Shown: positions 16,667 to 25,865, counted from the stretch's first letter. The stretch is DNA of 50,323 nt from Thiohalomonas denitrificans (GCA_020725115.1 DYFR01000005.1:68089-118411); one strand, 5' to 3'. Translations and numbers: made by a program. The notes: generated by a model from the sequence alone, not told the origin.

Positions 16667-17269
16667 ATGGATATACGAACCGCTATTGAGGGTCGCCGCG
16701 CAGTCAGGAAATTCGATCCGCCCCACGTTATCTCGGATTCCGAGATAAGGGACTTGATGTCCTTGACCATGCTTTCGCCAACCGCCTTCAACATCCAGCA
16801 CTGGCGATTCGTATTGGTACGCGACCAAAAGCTGCGTGAGGAGATCAGAGCCGCATGCTGGATGCAGTCGCAGATTACCGAGGCTTCCCTGCTCGTAATC
16901 CTGTGCGCTGACGTGCAGGCTTGGCGGAAATCGCCTGAGCGCTACTGGCGGACAGCGTCACCCGACGTACGCGAAGGCCTGTTGGAAGGTATCCGCCAGC
17001 ATTATGAAGGCCGGGAGAGATTTCAAGTCGAGGAGGCCATGCGATCCTGTGGCATCGCGGCACAGACATTGATGCTTGCCGCGCAGGGCTTAGGCTATGA
17101 CACCAGTCCAATGGACTTGGGCGACGTGGACGCGGTGGCCAAGCTCATCGATCTGCCCGACGATCATGTCATTGCCATGTACGTAGCCATCGGCAAGGGG
17201 CGGGAGGCTCCATATCCGAGGGGCGGGCAGCTTGATTACGATGAGGTCGTAAAGACAAATCGGTTCTGA
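16667..17269 (+). CDS. Nitroreductase family protein (FMN-dependent)
   Basis: 200 residues. The N-terminus has the family pattern AIEGRRAVRKFDPPHVISDSEI, followed by LSPTAFNIQHWRFVLVRD, the flavin and substrate pocket. Later comes CGIAAQTLMLAAQGLGYDTSPM, then the C-terminal AIGKGREAPYPRGG. These enzymes reduce nitro compounds, quinones or other electrophiles with NAD(P)H. ATG 16667 has GGAG six bases upstream. Its divergent HxlR neighbour suggests induction by an electrophile. The gene is GC-richer than the defence operon. Confidence 0.92.
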   Translation: MDIRTAIEGRRAVRKFDPPHVISDSEIRDLMSLTMLSPTAFNIQHWRFVLVRDQKLREEIRAACWMQSQITEASLLVILCADVQAWRKSPERYWRTASPDVREGLLEGIRQHYEGRERFQVEEAMRSCGIAAQTLMLAAQGLGYDTSPMDLGDVDAVAKLIDLPDDHVIAMYVAIGKGREAPYPRGGQLDYDEVVKTNRF

Positions 17270-17321
17270 CTGACCCGGACTTGACGCAATCCGAATACCT
17301 TACATCGAAGGAGCAATAGCC

Positions 17322-17549
17322 ATGGACTTTGATAGACAACTGGATGCGCGGGGCCTGAACTGCCCATTGCCAATACTGCGCGCCAAGAAGGCGCTGACCG
17401 AAATGCAGTCCGGCCAGGTGTTGCACATCCTTGCGACTGACCCAGGTTCGGTTAAAGACTTTCATGCATTCGCGCGGCAGACCGGTAACGAACTTCTGTC
17501 GACGGCGGAGATTGCCGGCGAGTTCGACTTTTATATCAAGCGAGGGTGA
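17322..17549 (+). CDS. TusA/SirA-like sulfur carrier protein
   Basis: 75 residues. The family signature LDARGLNCPLPILRAKKAL includes the CPxP motif whose Cys (about residue 14) carries persulfide sulfur. The remaining fold pattern VLHILATDPGSVKDFHAFARQTGNELL is standard. GAAGGAG lies nine bases upstream of the start. It follows the nitroreductase by 52 bases on the same strand, so the two may be co-transcribed. TusA-like proteins work in tRNA thiolation, sulfur trafficking or sulfur oxidation; which one applies here is not visible. Confidence 0.93.
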   Translation: MDFDRQLDARGLNCPLPILRAKKALTEMQSGQVLHILATDPGSVKDFHAFARQTGNELLSTAEIAGEFDFYIKRG

Positions 17550-17576
17550 GGCCGAAGCAGCCTTACAGAATAACCG

Positions 17577-17608
17577 GGGTCAGAACACATATATCTGTGT
17601 TCTGACCC
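17577..17608. repeat. GGGTCAGAACACA palindromic element, short copy 3
   Basis: Perfect 13-base arms (17577-17589 and 17596-17608) with a 6-base loop TATATC. It is the same arm sequence as copies 1 and 2, but the central CTAATATTAG part is missing. The element lies between the convergent stops of the TusA-like gene and PPK2 and could terminate both transcripts. Confidence 0.85.
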
Positions 17609-17618
17609 TACTTATGGT

Positions 17619-18779
17619 TCAAAGCAGCGGATTTACCTGATGTTCGCCGCGCTCGTATACCACGTGCGCGCGGCCGACCAACAGCAGATCCATTGAGCCG
17701 ATGCGGGAGACGTCCTTGTTGGTGTAGGGCAGGCGATGCAGGATGTAGCGCATGGCATTGAGCCGTGCGCGTTTCTTGTCGTCCGACTTGATCACTGTCC
17801 ACGGCGAGTCGGCGGTGTCGGTATAGAAGAACATCGCTTCCTTGGCCTTGGTGTAGTCGTCCCATTTGTCGAGCGACGCCAGGTCGATCGGCGACAGCTT
17901 CCACTGCTTGAGCGGATGCACCTTGCGCTCCTTGAAGCGGCGGCGCTGCTCTTCGCGGCTGACCGAGAACCAGAACTTGATCAAATGCACGCCACTGCGC
18001 ACCAGGTTGCGTTCGAACTCGGGGGCCTGGCGCATGAATTCCAGGTATTCCTCGTCACTGCAGAAACCCATCACCCGTTCCACGCCGGCGCGGTTGTACC
18101 AGGAGCGGTCGAACAGGGCGATTTCACCCGCTGTCGGCAGATGCTGGACGTAGCGCTGGAAATACCACTGGCCACGTTCCACCTCGCTCGGTTTTTCCAG
18201 AGCGACCACATGTGCTCCGCGCGGATTGAGATGCTCCATGAAGCGCTTGATCGCGCCGCCCTTGCCCGCCGCGTCGCGGCCCTCGAACAGGATCACCACT
18301 TTCTGCCCGGTCTCCTTCACCCAGGCCTGCAGCTTGAGCAGCTCAACTTGCAACTGGTATTTCTGCTTCTCGTAACGCTTGCGCGACATCAGGTTTTTGT
18401 AGGGATAGCCGCCCTCGCGCCAGTCCTCGGCCAGCTCGCCGTCCGGATCGAACGATGCACCAGGCCGACCGAGCGGCGTCTTGGCGAGCAGCGCATGACG
18501 CAGCACCTCCGCGTCTTCCGGCGACGCACCGGCGAGAATGGCCTTCAGCGACTCGATCAGTTCGGGATTGCCGTTGCCGACCTGACTGAGGATGTCCGTC
18601 ACCGCTACGATCTTGGACTCCTGCGCGGCGTTCACCGCCTCGTCCACGGTAAAGGTCTCGACACCCTTGCGGGTGTGGATGGGCGCAACGTCGCCTTCGG
18701 TGACGCTACGGGGCTTCGCAGTGCGGCGGCGAGCCGGGGCACGTTTGGCGGGAGTTTGGGTGGGGGGCTTGGTAGTCAA
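17619..18779 (-). CDS. ppk2: Polyphosphate kinase 2 (PPK2)
   Basis: 386 residues. PPK2 transfers phosphate between polyphosphate and nucleotides. After a basic Ala/Pro-rich N-terminal extension of about 110 residues comes the catalytic core: Walker A GRDAAGKGGAIKRF, LNPRGAHVVALEKPSEVERGQWYFQR, DRSWYNRAGVERVMGF, and ERKVHPLKQWKLSP with the lid Arg/Lys residues. The start is TTG at 18779, supported by AGGA seven bases upstream; no in-frame ATG occurs near the N-terminus. It lies at the right side of the island before spoT and is GC-rich, so it may be older local DNA rather than island cargo. Confidence 0.93.
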   Translation of the reverse strand: MTTKPPTQTPAKRAPARRRTAKPRSVTEGDVAPIHTRKGVETFTVDEAVNAAQESKIVAVTDILSQVGNGNPELIESLKAILAGASPEDAEVLRHALLAKTPLGRPGASFDPDGELAEDWREGGYPYKNLMSRKRYEKQKYQLQVELLKLQAWVKETGQKVVILFEGRDAAGKGGAIKRFMEHLNPRGAHVVALEKPSEVERGQWYFQRYVQHLPTAGEIALFDRSWYNRAGVERVMGFCSDEEYLEFMRQAPEFERNLVRSGVHLIKFWFSVSREEQRRRFKERKVHPLKQWKLSPIDLASLDKWDDYTKAKEAMFFYTDTADSPWTVIKSDDKKRARLNAMRYILHRLPYTNKDVSRIGSMDLLLVGRAHVVYERGEHQVNPLL

Positions 18780-18806
18780 AACAATGTCCTATCAGGGTAA
18801 AGTAGA

Positions 18807-18942
18807 CTTCGGGAAGGCGATGCCCTGGATATGCGCCATCATGCTGTCGGGTTGCGCAGGCGCACCGCTCTTAATGAAGTAAGCTATTCCCATCCAAGAC
18901 CAATTTCAACCGACAATCGGGGTCAGAATCAGCTTCCCGAAG
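18807..18942. repeat. Inverted repeat around a partial GGGGTCAGA motif
   Basis: CTTCGGGAAG (18807-18816) and its reverse complement CTTCCCGAAG (18933-18942) bracket a gene-free stretch upstream of the ppk2 start. A single GGGGTCAGAATCAG at 18919-18932 abuts the right arm and resembles half of the palindromic elements listed at 8232, 16131 and 17577. It may be the scar of a fourth copy at the island edge. Confidence 0.5.
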
Positions 18943-19007
18943 ACGGCGCTGCGCACACTGCAAGCTCGTTTCCGAACCATGGGCGGTTTCTGCCCCTGCT
19001 TACCGGA

Positions 19008-21119
19008 TCAGCCGCGGCCGCGGCCTATCTTCACCACCTTGTCCAGCGCCCGGATGCTGCGCATGATGCGGGCGAGGTGACGGCGGTCGCGTACGGCGAC
19101 GGTGAGGTTGATGGCGGAGTGGATGCCGTCGCGTTCTTCCAGGCTGACGTTGTCGATGTTGGCGTCGGCGTCGGCGATGACCGCCGCCACGGTGGCGAGC
19201 ACGCCGCGCTGGTTGGTGACTTCCACGCGCAGGTCGACCGGGAAGGTGGCGTCGAGCAGGTCGGCCCACTGTACGGTGATCCACTTCTCCGGCTGTTTGC
19301 GGTAGTCGGCGATGTTCTTGCAGTGCTGGGTGTGGACGATGATGCCGCGGCCGGTGGAGAGAAAGCCCATGATGGCGTCGCCGGGGATCGGGCGGCAGCA
19401 TTTGGCGAAGGACACCACGGCGCCTTCGGTGCCCTTGATGTAGAGCGGACGGTTGGCTGCTTCCTGTTCCGGGGTCTGGGCTTCCTGCGGCACCAGCAGG
19501 CGCGCCACCAGCGGTGCCATGCGGTTGCCCAGGCCAAGCTGTTCCAGCAGGTCGTCGATGGCGGTCAGGTTCATTTCCTTCAGCGCGGCCTCGATGCGTT
19601 CCTGCGGAATCATCAGCAGGGTTTCTTCCAGATCGGCGAGGGCCTGTTCGAGCAGGCGGCGGCCGAGGCCGATGGCTTCGTCGCGTTGCAGGTTCTTCAG
19701 GTAGTTGCGGATGTTGGCGCGCGCCTTGGCGGTGACGACAAAGTTGAGCCAGGTGGGGTTGGGGCGTGCGCCCGGTGCGGTGATCACCTCGACGGTCTGG
19801 CCGTTGCCGAGGCGCGTGGCGAGCGGCATCAGACGGCGGTCGATCTTCACCGCCACGCAGGAGTTGCCCACGTCGGTATGCACGTCGTAGGCGAAGTCCA
19901 CGGCGGTGGCGCCGCGCGGCAGTTCCATGATCTCGCCCTTGGGCGTGAACACGTAGACCTCGTCGGGGAACAGATCGACCTTGACGTTTTCCAGGAACTC
20001 CAGCGAATTGCCGGCACCCTGCTGCATCTCCAGCAGGTTGCGCAGCCATTCGCGCGCGCGCGCCTGGGCGCTGACGCCGCCGCCTTCGCCGGTCTTGTAC
20101 AGCCAGTGGGCGGCGATGCCGGCTTCGGCCACCTTGTCCATCTCTTCGGTACGGATCTGCACTTCGATGGGCACGCCGTAGGGTCCGAACAGGGCGGTGT
20201 GCAGCGACTGGTAGCCGTTGGCCTTGGGGATGGCGATGTAGTCCTTGAACTTGCCGGGCACCGGCTTGTACAGGTTGTGCACGGCGCCGAGCACGCGGTA
20301 GCAGGTGTCCACCTTGTCGACGATGACGCGGAAGGCGTACACGTCCATTACTTCGTTGAAGGGGAGGTGTTTGCTGCGCATCTTCTTGTACAGCGACAGC
20401 AGGTGTTTCTCGCGGCCGATGACCCTGCCTTCCAGTCCTTCCTGACGCAGGCGCTCCTGCAGCGCGATTTCAATCTTGGTGATGATCTCGCGGCGGTTGC
20501 CGCGCGCCTTCTTCACCGCTTCGGCCAGCACGCGGGCGCGCATCGGGTGGTAGGCGGCGAAGCCGAGGTCTTCCAGTTCCAGGCGCAGGCTGTTCATGCC
20601 GAGACGGGAGGCGATGGGGGTGTAGATGTCGAGGGTTTCGCGCGCGATGCGGCGGCGCTTGTCGGGGCGCAGGCCTTCCAGCGTGCGCATGTTGTGCAGG
20701 CGGTCGGCCAGCTTGATGATGATCACGCGCAGGTCGCGCGCCATGGCCAGCATCATCTTGCGGAAGTTTTCCGCCTGCGCCTCGGCCTTGCTTTCGAACT
20801 TGATGTGGGTGAGCTTGGAGACGCCGTCCACCAGTTCGGCCACTTCGGCGCCGAAGCGTTCGGCGAGTTGTTCCTTGGCGGTGGGGGTGTCTTCGATGAC
20901 GTCGTGCAGGATGGCGGCGACGATGCTCGGGCCGTCCATGCGCATCTCGGCGAGGATGCGCGCCACGGCCAGGGGATGGTAGATGTAGGGTTCGCCGGAG
21001 AGGCGCTTCTGGCCTTCGTGCGCCTCGGCGCCGAACAGATAGGCCCGATAAACCTCGGCTACATGTTCCGGCTCAAGATAGCCTTCGAGGAGGGCGCACA
21101 GGTCGCTGATCAGAAACAC
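19008..21119 (-). CDS. spoT: Bifunctional (p)ppGpp synthetase/hydrolase SpoT
   Basis: 703 residues, standard for Rel/Spo proteins. The N-terminal HD hydrolase has YIYHPLAVARILAEM and AAILHDVIEDT (HD catalytic pair), then KLADRLHNMRTL. The synthetase domain has MDVYAFRVIVDKVDTCYRVLG and GYQSLHTALFGPYGVPIEVQIR. TGS (VYVFTPKGEIMELPRGATAVDFAY) and a C-terminal ACT domain follow. The start is GTG with GGAGAG six bases upstream. The rpoZ stop lies 26 bases before it, so they are probably co-transcribed with gmk. ridA, its usual neighbour downstream, is displaced by the island. Confidence 0.97.
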   Translation of the reverse strand: MFLISDLCALLEGYLEPEHVAEVYRAYLFGAEAHEGQKRLSGEPYIYHPLAVARILAEMRMDGPSIVAAILHDVIEDTPTAKEQLAERFGAEVAELVDGVSKLTHIKFESKAEAQAENFRKMMLAMARDLRVIIIKLADRLHNMRTLEGLRPDKRRRIARETLDIYTPIASRLGMNSLRLELEDLGFAAYHPMRARVLAEAVKKARGNRREIITKIEIALQERLRQEGLEGRVIGREKHLLSLYKKMRSKHLPFNEVMDVYAFRVIVDKVDTCYRVLGAVHNLYKPVPGKFKDYIAIPKANGYQSLHTALFGPYGVPIEVQIRTEEMDKVAEAGIAAHWLYKTGEGGGVSAQARAREWLRNLLEMQQGAGNSLEFLENVKVDLFPDEVYVFTPKGEIMELPRGATAVDFAYDVHTDVGNSCVAVKIDRRLMPLATRLGNGQTVEVITAPGARPNPTWLNFVVTAKARANIRNYLKNLQRDEAIGLGRRLLEQALADLEETLLMIPQERIEAALKEMNLTAIDDLLEQLGLGNRMAPLVARLLVPQEAQTPEQEAANRPLYIKGTEGAVVSFAKCCRPIPGDAIMGFLSTGRGIIVHTQHCKNIADYRKQPEKWITVQWADLLDATFPVDLRVEVTNQRGVLATVAAVIADADANIDNVSLEERDGIHSAINLTVAVRDRRHLARIMRSIRALDKVVKIGRGRG

Positions 21120-21145
21120 TGCGCACTCTCCGGCTTACAAGGTCA

Positions 21146-21415
21146 TCAGTCGTTGTCCATGGAGATCACCACCGGGGCGGCGACCTCTTCTTCGATTTCT
21201 TCCTCGGGCTCCTGCTCGACGGCGTCCAGCACTTCACGGCCGACCAGGCCGGCGGCGATTTCGCGCAGGGCGAGCACGGTGGGCTTGTCCTGTTCCCAGG
21301 GCAGGTAGGAGTCCTTGCCCTTTTCCAGCTGACGGGCGCGCTTGGTGGCGACCAGCACCAGCTGGAAGCGGTTGTCTACGTTGTCCAGGCAGTCTTCGAC
21401 GGTGACGCGGGCCAT
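21146..21415 (-). CDS. rpoZ: DNA-directed RNA polymerase omega subunit
   Basis: 89 residues. The family start [20 protein letters not shown] is intact, followed by [11 protein letters not shown] and [12 protein letters not shown], the parts that clamp the beta-prime subunit. The C-terminus is acidic (EPEEEIEEE). ATG at 21415 is the conserved start; GGAGAGCA lies a few bases upstream. It sits between gmk and spoT as in most gammaproteobacteria. Omega also contributes to the ppGpp site on RNA polymerase, consistent with the spoT linkage. Confidence 0.97.
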   Translation of the reverse strand: MARVTVEDCLDNVDNRFQLVLVATKRARQLEKGKDSYLPWEQDKPTVLALREIAAGLVGREVLDAVEQEPEEEIEEEVAAPVVISMDND

Positions 21416-21488
21416 GTTTGCTCTCCGAATCCGGGCCAGCCCCGGCGGGGCGGCAAAGGGGGGGATGGATTCTATCTTAAAAACCTCA

Positions 21489-21641
21489 GTCCGCAAATAA
21501 ACGCAAATGGACGCGAATAGTCCTGAAAACTCACAAGCGACGGTCGGATATGAAGGTTTCACCGGAGATAACCGAAGTGTCGGTGCCTTTCCAGCCTTTT
21601 CTGTCAGTCACATTTGCGTCCATTCGCGTTCATTTGCGGAC
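21489..21641. repeat. Imperfect 29-base inverted repeat between rpoZ and gmk
   Basis: A 29-base arm at 21489-21517 (starting GTCCGCAAATAAACGC) is repeated in inverted form at 21613-21641 with three mismatches. Between them is about 95 bases without a gene. The sequence type (CGCAAATGGACGCGAAT) is another dispersed intergenic repeat, and it separates genes that are usually close together. Confidence 0.85.
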
Positions 21642-21656
21642 CCAGCTGGCTTTGGG

Positions 21657-22301
<645 letters not shown>

Positions 22302-22592
22302 CTAGTGTTCTGCGTGGTTTGCGGCGGGATTATGCCGTGCCTGCCAAAGGTCATAATCCATTTGTTGGCCCAGCCACAATTCGGCGCGGCCACCTTGCTC
22401 GGGTCCCAGCCATGCCTCGATGCGCAGCGCCATGTCCGTCGATATCGCGGCGTGACCGTTCAATATGCGGGACAGTGCCGCCCGCGTCACGCCCAGCTGC
22501 CGCGCGGCTTCCGTCACCGACAGGCCGAGGGCGGGCAGTACGTCATCGCGCAGGGTTTCCCCCGGATGCGGCGGGTTGAACATCGCGTTCAT
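22302..22592 (-). CDS. higA: HigA family antitoxin
   Basis: 96 residues. The HTH region is typical of HigA antitoxins: FNPPHPGETLRDDVLPALGL, then SVTEAARQLGVTRAALSRILNG (the helix-turn-helix), and ISTDMALRIEAWLG. It binds the HigB toxin and represses the pair's own promoter. The start MNAM at 22592 was chosen; M at 22583 is also possible. It lies 11 bases downstream of higB, the reverse toxin-first order usual for hig loci. The pair is inserted between gmk and yicC. Confidence 0.93.
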   Translation of the reverse strand: MNAMFNPPHPGETLRDDVLPALGLSVTEAARQLGVTRAALSRILNGHAAISTDMALRIEAWLGPEQGGRAELWLGQQMDYDLWQARHNPAANHAEH

Positions 22593-22603
22593 GACCAAAT
22601 TCC

Positions 22604-22882
22604 TCAGTGGTAATCCTGATAGTCCACCAAAACGGCATCCTCGCCCTCGAACATGAAGGTGAGCCGCCAGTTGCCGCTGACCCACACCGACCAGTGGCCC
22701 GCCAGCTCATGGCCCAGGGGATGCAGCTTCCAGCCCGGCAGGTTCATATCCGCTGCCGTCCGGGCGTGGTTCAGGCGCTCCAGCTGGCGGGCCAGTTTCG
22801 GCGCGTGGGCGGCCTGAATCCCCGCCTTTGAACCGCTGGTGAAGAACCGCTCAATCCCTTTGTGGCGGAAACTTCTGATCAT
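22604..22882 (-). CDS. higB: HigB-type (RelE superfamily) toxin
   Basis: 92 residues. The family pattern is IRSFRHKGIERFFTSG at the N-terminus, then KLARQLERLNHARTAADMNLPGWKLHPL, GHWSVWVSGNWRLTFMFEG and VDYQDYH at the C-terminus. HigB cleaves mRNA on the ribosome. No good Shine-Dalgarno sequence precedes ATG 22882; the operator palindrome is only nine bases upstream, so the transcript may have a very short leader. Confidence 0.94.
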   Translation of the reverse strand: MIRSFRHKGIERFFTSGSKAGIQAAHAPKLARQLERLNHARTAADMNLPGWKLHPLGHELAGHWSVWVSGNWRLTFMFEGEDAVLVDYQDYH

Positions 22883-22891
22883 GGGAGGAGT

Positions 22892-22908
22892 GTATAGCCA
22901 GGCTATAC
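22892..22908. promoter_or_regulatory. Candidate HigA operator (GTATAGCC-A-GGCTATAC)
   Basis: A perfect 8+1+8 palindrome sits nine bases upstream of the higB start. HigA antitoxins bind such TATA-containing palindromes at their own promoter, where the site overlaps the -10 region. The TATAG/TATAC halves could themselves form the -10 element. Confidence 0.75.
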
Positions 22909-22924
22909 GTTAGGCAAGGGGCGG

Positions 22925-23788
22925 TTATTCGATGTTCTGCACCTGCTCGCGCATCTGCTCGATGAGTACCTTGATATCCACGGCGTAGCGGGTGGTGTCG
23001 ACGTCCTGGGACTTGGAGGAGAGGGTGTTGGCCTCGCGGTTGAGCTCCTGCATGAGGAAGTCGAGGCGGCGGCCCACCGGCTCCTTCTGCTCCAGCACGC
23101 GGCGCACTTCTTCCAGATGGGCATTGAGGCGATCCAGTTCCTCTTCCACGTCCAGGCGCTGGGCCAGCAGCACCAGCTCCTGCTCCAGCCGGGCCGGGTC
23201 CAGCTCGCCCTTCAGCTCGGCCAGGCGGGCATCGAGGCGCTCGCGGGCGCGGGCCAGCACCTCGGGGCGGCGGGTGTTGACCTGGGCGACGATCTCGCCC
23301 ATCGCCGTGCAGCGCTGCACGATCAGTTCCTTCAGTTTCTCGCCTTCACGGCGCCGGGTGTCGATCAGATCCGCCAGTGCGGCGTCGAGCAGGTTCATGG
23401 CCTCGGCGTGCAGGCGCTCCGGGTCGGGCGTGGGCAGTCGCAGCACGCCGGGCCAGCGCAGCATGTCGAAGGCGTTGATCGGGGCCGGGTTGTAGATGAT
23501 GCCGTCGACCTCGCGGGTGATGTGCGCCAGCTGGGTCACCAGCTCACGGTTGATCTCCAGCGACGCATATTCCGCCGGTGCCTGGTAGCGGATGCTGCAA
23601 TCCACCTTGCCGCGGCCCAGGGCCTGGCTGGCATGCTCGCGGATGCGCGGCTCCAGCACGCGCACTTCTTCCGGCAGGCGCAGACCCAGTTCCAGATAGC
23701 GGTGGTTGACCGAGCGCAACTCCACGGTGAAGGCGCCCCAGTCACCGTGGGACTCGCGGCGGGCGAATGCTGTCATGCTATGAATCAT
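22925..23788 (-). CDS. yicC: YicC family endoribonuclease
   Basis: 287 residues. The N-terminus IHSMTAFARRESHGDWGAFTVELRSVNHRYLEL is diagnostic for YicC/YloC proteins, which act as endoribonucleases on RNA in E. coli and Bacillus. The C-terminus is also typical: GRRLDFLMQELNREANTLSSKSQD. ATG 23788 was chosen because GAGGAG lies five bases upstream; the GTG at 23794 would overlap that site. The gene is divergent from the kinase-phosphatase and rph group. Confidence 0.95.
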   Translation of the reverse strand: MIHSMTAFARRESHGDWGAFTVELRSVNHRYLELGLRLPEEVRVLEPRIREHASQALGRGKVDCSIRYQAPAEYASLEINRELVTQLAHITREVDGIIYNPAPINAFDMLRWPGVLRLPTPDPERLHAEAMNLLDAALADLIDTRRREGEKLKELIVQRCTAMGEIVAQVNTRRPEVLARARERLDARLAELKGELDPARLEQELVLLAQRLDVEEELDRLNAHLEEVRRVLEQKEPVGRRLDFLMQELNREANTLSSKSQDVDTTRYAVDIKVLIEQMREQVQNIE

Positions 23789-23893
23789 GTACACTCCTCA
23801 AGCTAACGGTGCGGCATGGCCGGTCATGGTACCCTGACCCGGCATGCCACGAAACATGCGCCGGAAAACAGATTCATTTCATACAGATACCTA

Positions 23894-24862
23894 ATGAACG
23901 ACGCGCGCGACAATTACTGCCTGCTGCCGGGTACCCCGCTGGACAGCTACGTCATCGATCGCGCCATCGGCGGCGGTGGCTTCAGTATTGTCTATCTGGC
24001 CCATGTCGAGAACAGCGACACCCAGGTGGCGATCAAGGAATACATGCCGCGCAAGCTGGCCTATCGCGGTGAGGACGGCGTCTCGGTACATACCACGCCC
24101 GACTCCGAATCCGGCGACAACTTCGCCCACGGCCGCCGCATGTTCTTCCAGGAGGCCAGCACGCTGGCCACCGTCAAGCATCCCAACATCGTCAACGTGA
24201 TCAATTTCTTCCGCGCCAACGGCACGGTCTACATGGTCATGGCCTACGAGAAGGGGATCAATCTGCAGGATTACATCAGGCGCCACGGCGGCAACCTGAG
24301 CGAGAAGTTCATCCGCACCGTATTCCCGCCGCTGCTGGACGGTCTCAAGGTGATCCACGGCATGGGCCTGCTGCACCTGGACATCAAGCCCGGCAACATC
24401 TTTCTGCGCCCCGGCGGCAATCCCATTCTGCTGGACTTCGGCGCGGTGCACCAGATGCAGAACAGCCGCAAGTACCAGCCGACCCAGGTGGTGACCCCCG
24501 GCTTTGCCCCCTACGAGCAGCTCACCCCCGGCGGCTATGTCGGGCCGTGGAGCGACCTGTATGCCATCGGCGCCTCGATGCGCGCCTGCATCGACGGCAC
24601 CACGCCGCCGCCGGCGGATGAGCGGCGCATGAAGGATGTGCTCAAGCCGGCCACGCTGGTGTTCAAAAGGCACTATTCCCTTGCCCTGCTCGGTGCCATC
24701 GACTGGGCGATGGAGGTGGATGCAGAGCTGCGGCCACAGAGCGTGGAGCAACTGCTGGAGGCGATGAACCGCGAGGAGCCGCCGGAGGAGCCGACCTCGC
24801 GCGGCGACTCGTTCCTCGACCTGCTGACCCGCGATATCACCCTGCCCTGGTCCAAGGGCTGA
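23894..24862 (+). CDS. Serine/threonine protein kinase (Hanks type)
   Basis: 322 residues without a membrane segment. Kinase subdomains are visible: GGGGFSIVYLA (Gly loop, about 22-32), VAIKEYMP (Lys near 48), LLHLDIKPGNIFL (catalytic loop, about 159-171), LLDFGAVHQ (DFG) and TPGFAPYEQL (P+1 loop, APE variant APY). The catalytic arginine of HRD is replaced by Leu (HLD). That weakens autoregulation by activation-loop phosphorylation but is common in bacterial kinases. ATG 23894 was chosen because the fold starts soon after it. The PP2C gene starts 17 bases downstream, so the pair forms one signalling unit. Confidence 0.93.
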   Translation: MNDARDNYCLLPGTPLDSYVIDRAIGGGGFSIVYLAHVENSDTQVAIKEYMPRKLAYRGEDGVSVHTTPDSESGDNFAHGRRMFFQEASTLATVKHPNIVNVINFFRANGTVYMVMAYEKGINLQDYIRRHGGNLSEKFIRTVFPPLLDGLKVIHGMGLLHLDIKPGNIFLRPGGNPILLDFGAVHQMQNSRKYQPTQVVTPGFAPYEQLTPGGYVGPWSDLYAIGASMRACIDGTTPPPADERRMKDVLKPATLVFKRHYSLALLGAIDWAMEVDAELRPQSVEQLLEAMNREEPPEEPTSRGDSFLDLLTRDITLPWSKG

Positions 24863-24878
24863 GCGGGGGACACGTCCG

Positions 24879-25781
24879 ATGCAATACGAAACCGGCGTCG
24901 CCAATCACCTTGGCAACCGCAACAGCAACCAGGATCGCTTCGATGTGGTGGAAAGCGACGAGGGCGTGCTGCTGGTGCTGGCCGACGGCATGGGCGGACA
25001 CGCCGGTGGCGACGTGGCGGCGCAGGCACTGGTGGACATCGCCCGCGACCGCTATCTGAACGGCGTGCGTCCGGTAGCCCAGCCGGGGCGCTTTCTGACC
25101 GAGATCGTTCATGCCACCCATGACGCCCTGGTGAGCTACGCCGCCGAGCAGAAGCTGGGCAATATCCCCGGCACCACCGCCGTGCTGTGCCTGATCCAGC
25201 GTGGTCACATGGACTGGGTGCATGTGGGCGATTCGCGCCTGTATCTGTTCCGTGACGGCCTGCCGGTATTCCGCACCACCGACCATTCCTATGTCGAACA
25301 GCTCTACCAGCAGGGCATCATCCGCCGTTCCGAGCAGGACAGCCATCCGCGTCGCAATCACATCACCCAATGCATCGGCGCCCTGCCTCAGGCGCCGGAG
25401 GTGGCGCTGGGCAAGGGCAAAGGCTTGCGCGTGGGCGACATCGTGCTGCTCTGTTCCGACGGCCTGTGGGGTGCGCTGGACGATGCCCAGCTGGGCCTGA
25501 TGCTGCAGCAGGAAGGCAACCTGGACGAAGTGCTCGAACACATGTCCATGCGTGCCGAGCAGCTCAGTTATCCCCATAGCGACAATATCAGCGTGGTCGC
25601 CCTGCGTCTTACCTCGCTGGCGGCCGCACCGCGCCCGCCGGTCACGCCGAAACCCAAACCCGAGCCCAGGCCGGAGCCCGGGAAAGACGAGACGCCCCAT
25701 GTGGATGACGAGAAGCTGAAAAGCGCCATCGAACAGATCGAAGAGACGCTGCGCATCTATGGCGATGAGCTGAAGCGCTGA
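24879..25781 (+). CDS. PP2C-type protein phosphatase
   Basis: 300 residues. PP2C/PPM motifs are NSNQDRFDVV (motif I Asp), LADGMGGHAGGDVAA (motif II, metal ligand and DGMGG), TTAVLCLI, WVHVGDSRLYLFRDG, VLLCSDGLWG and HSDNISVVAL (final Asp-Asn). The C-terminal 70 residues are Pro/Lys-rich and then helical (KLKSAIEQIEETLRIYG). It probably reverses phosphorylation by the upstream kinase. It is followed by rph on the same strand. Confidence 0.94.
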   Translation: MQYETGVANHLGNRNSNQDRFDVVESDEGVLLVLADGMGGHAGGDVAAQALVDIARDRYLNGVRPVAQPGRFLTEIVHATHDALVSYAAEQKLGNIPGTTAVLCLIQRGHMDWVHVGDSRLYLFRDGLPVFRTTDHSYVEQLYQQGIIRRSEQDSHPRRNHITQCIGALPQAPEVALGKGKGLRVGDIVLLCSDGLWGALDDAQLGLMLQQEGNLDEVLEHMSMRAEQLSYPHSDNISVVALRLTSLAAAPRPPVTPKPKPEPRPEPGKDETPHVDDEKLKSAIEQIEETLRIYGDELKR

Positions 25782-25865
25782 CCCGCATGGGGGAAAGCAT
25801 TTTTGCGGTGGCCCCGGTACAATGCCCGGGCCTGTCTTGATAAATCACCCGAAGAAGGAATTCCT

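Noticed and set aside
18831..21308. 825-codon plus-strand frame opposite spoT
   Set aside because: Antisense to spoT; composition is typical of GC-rich shadow frames (His, Gln, Ala, Val rich).
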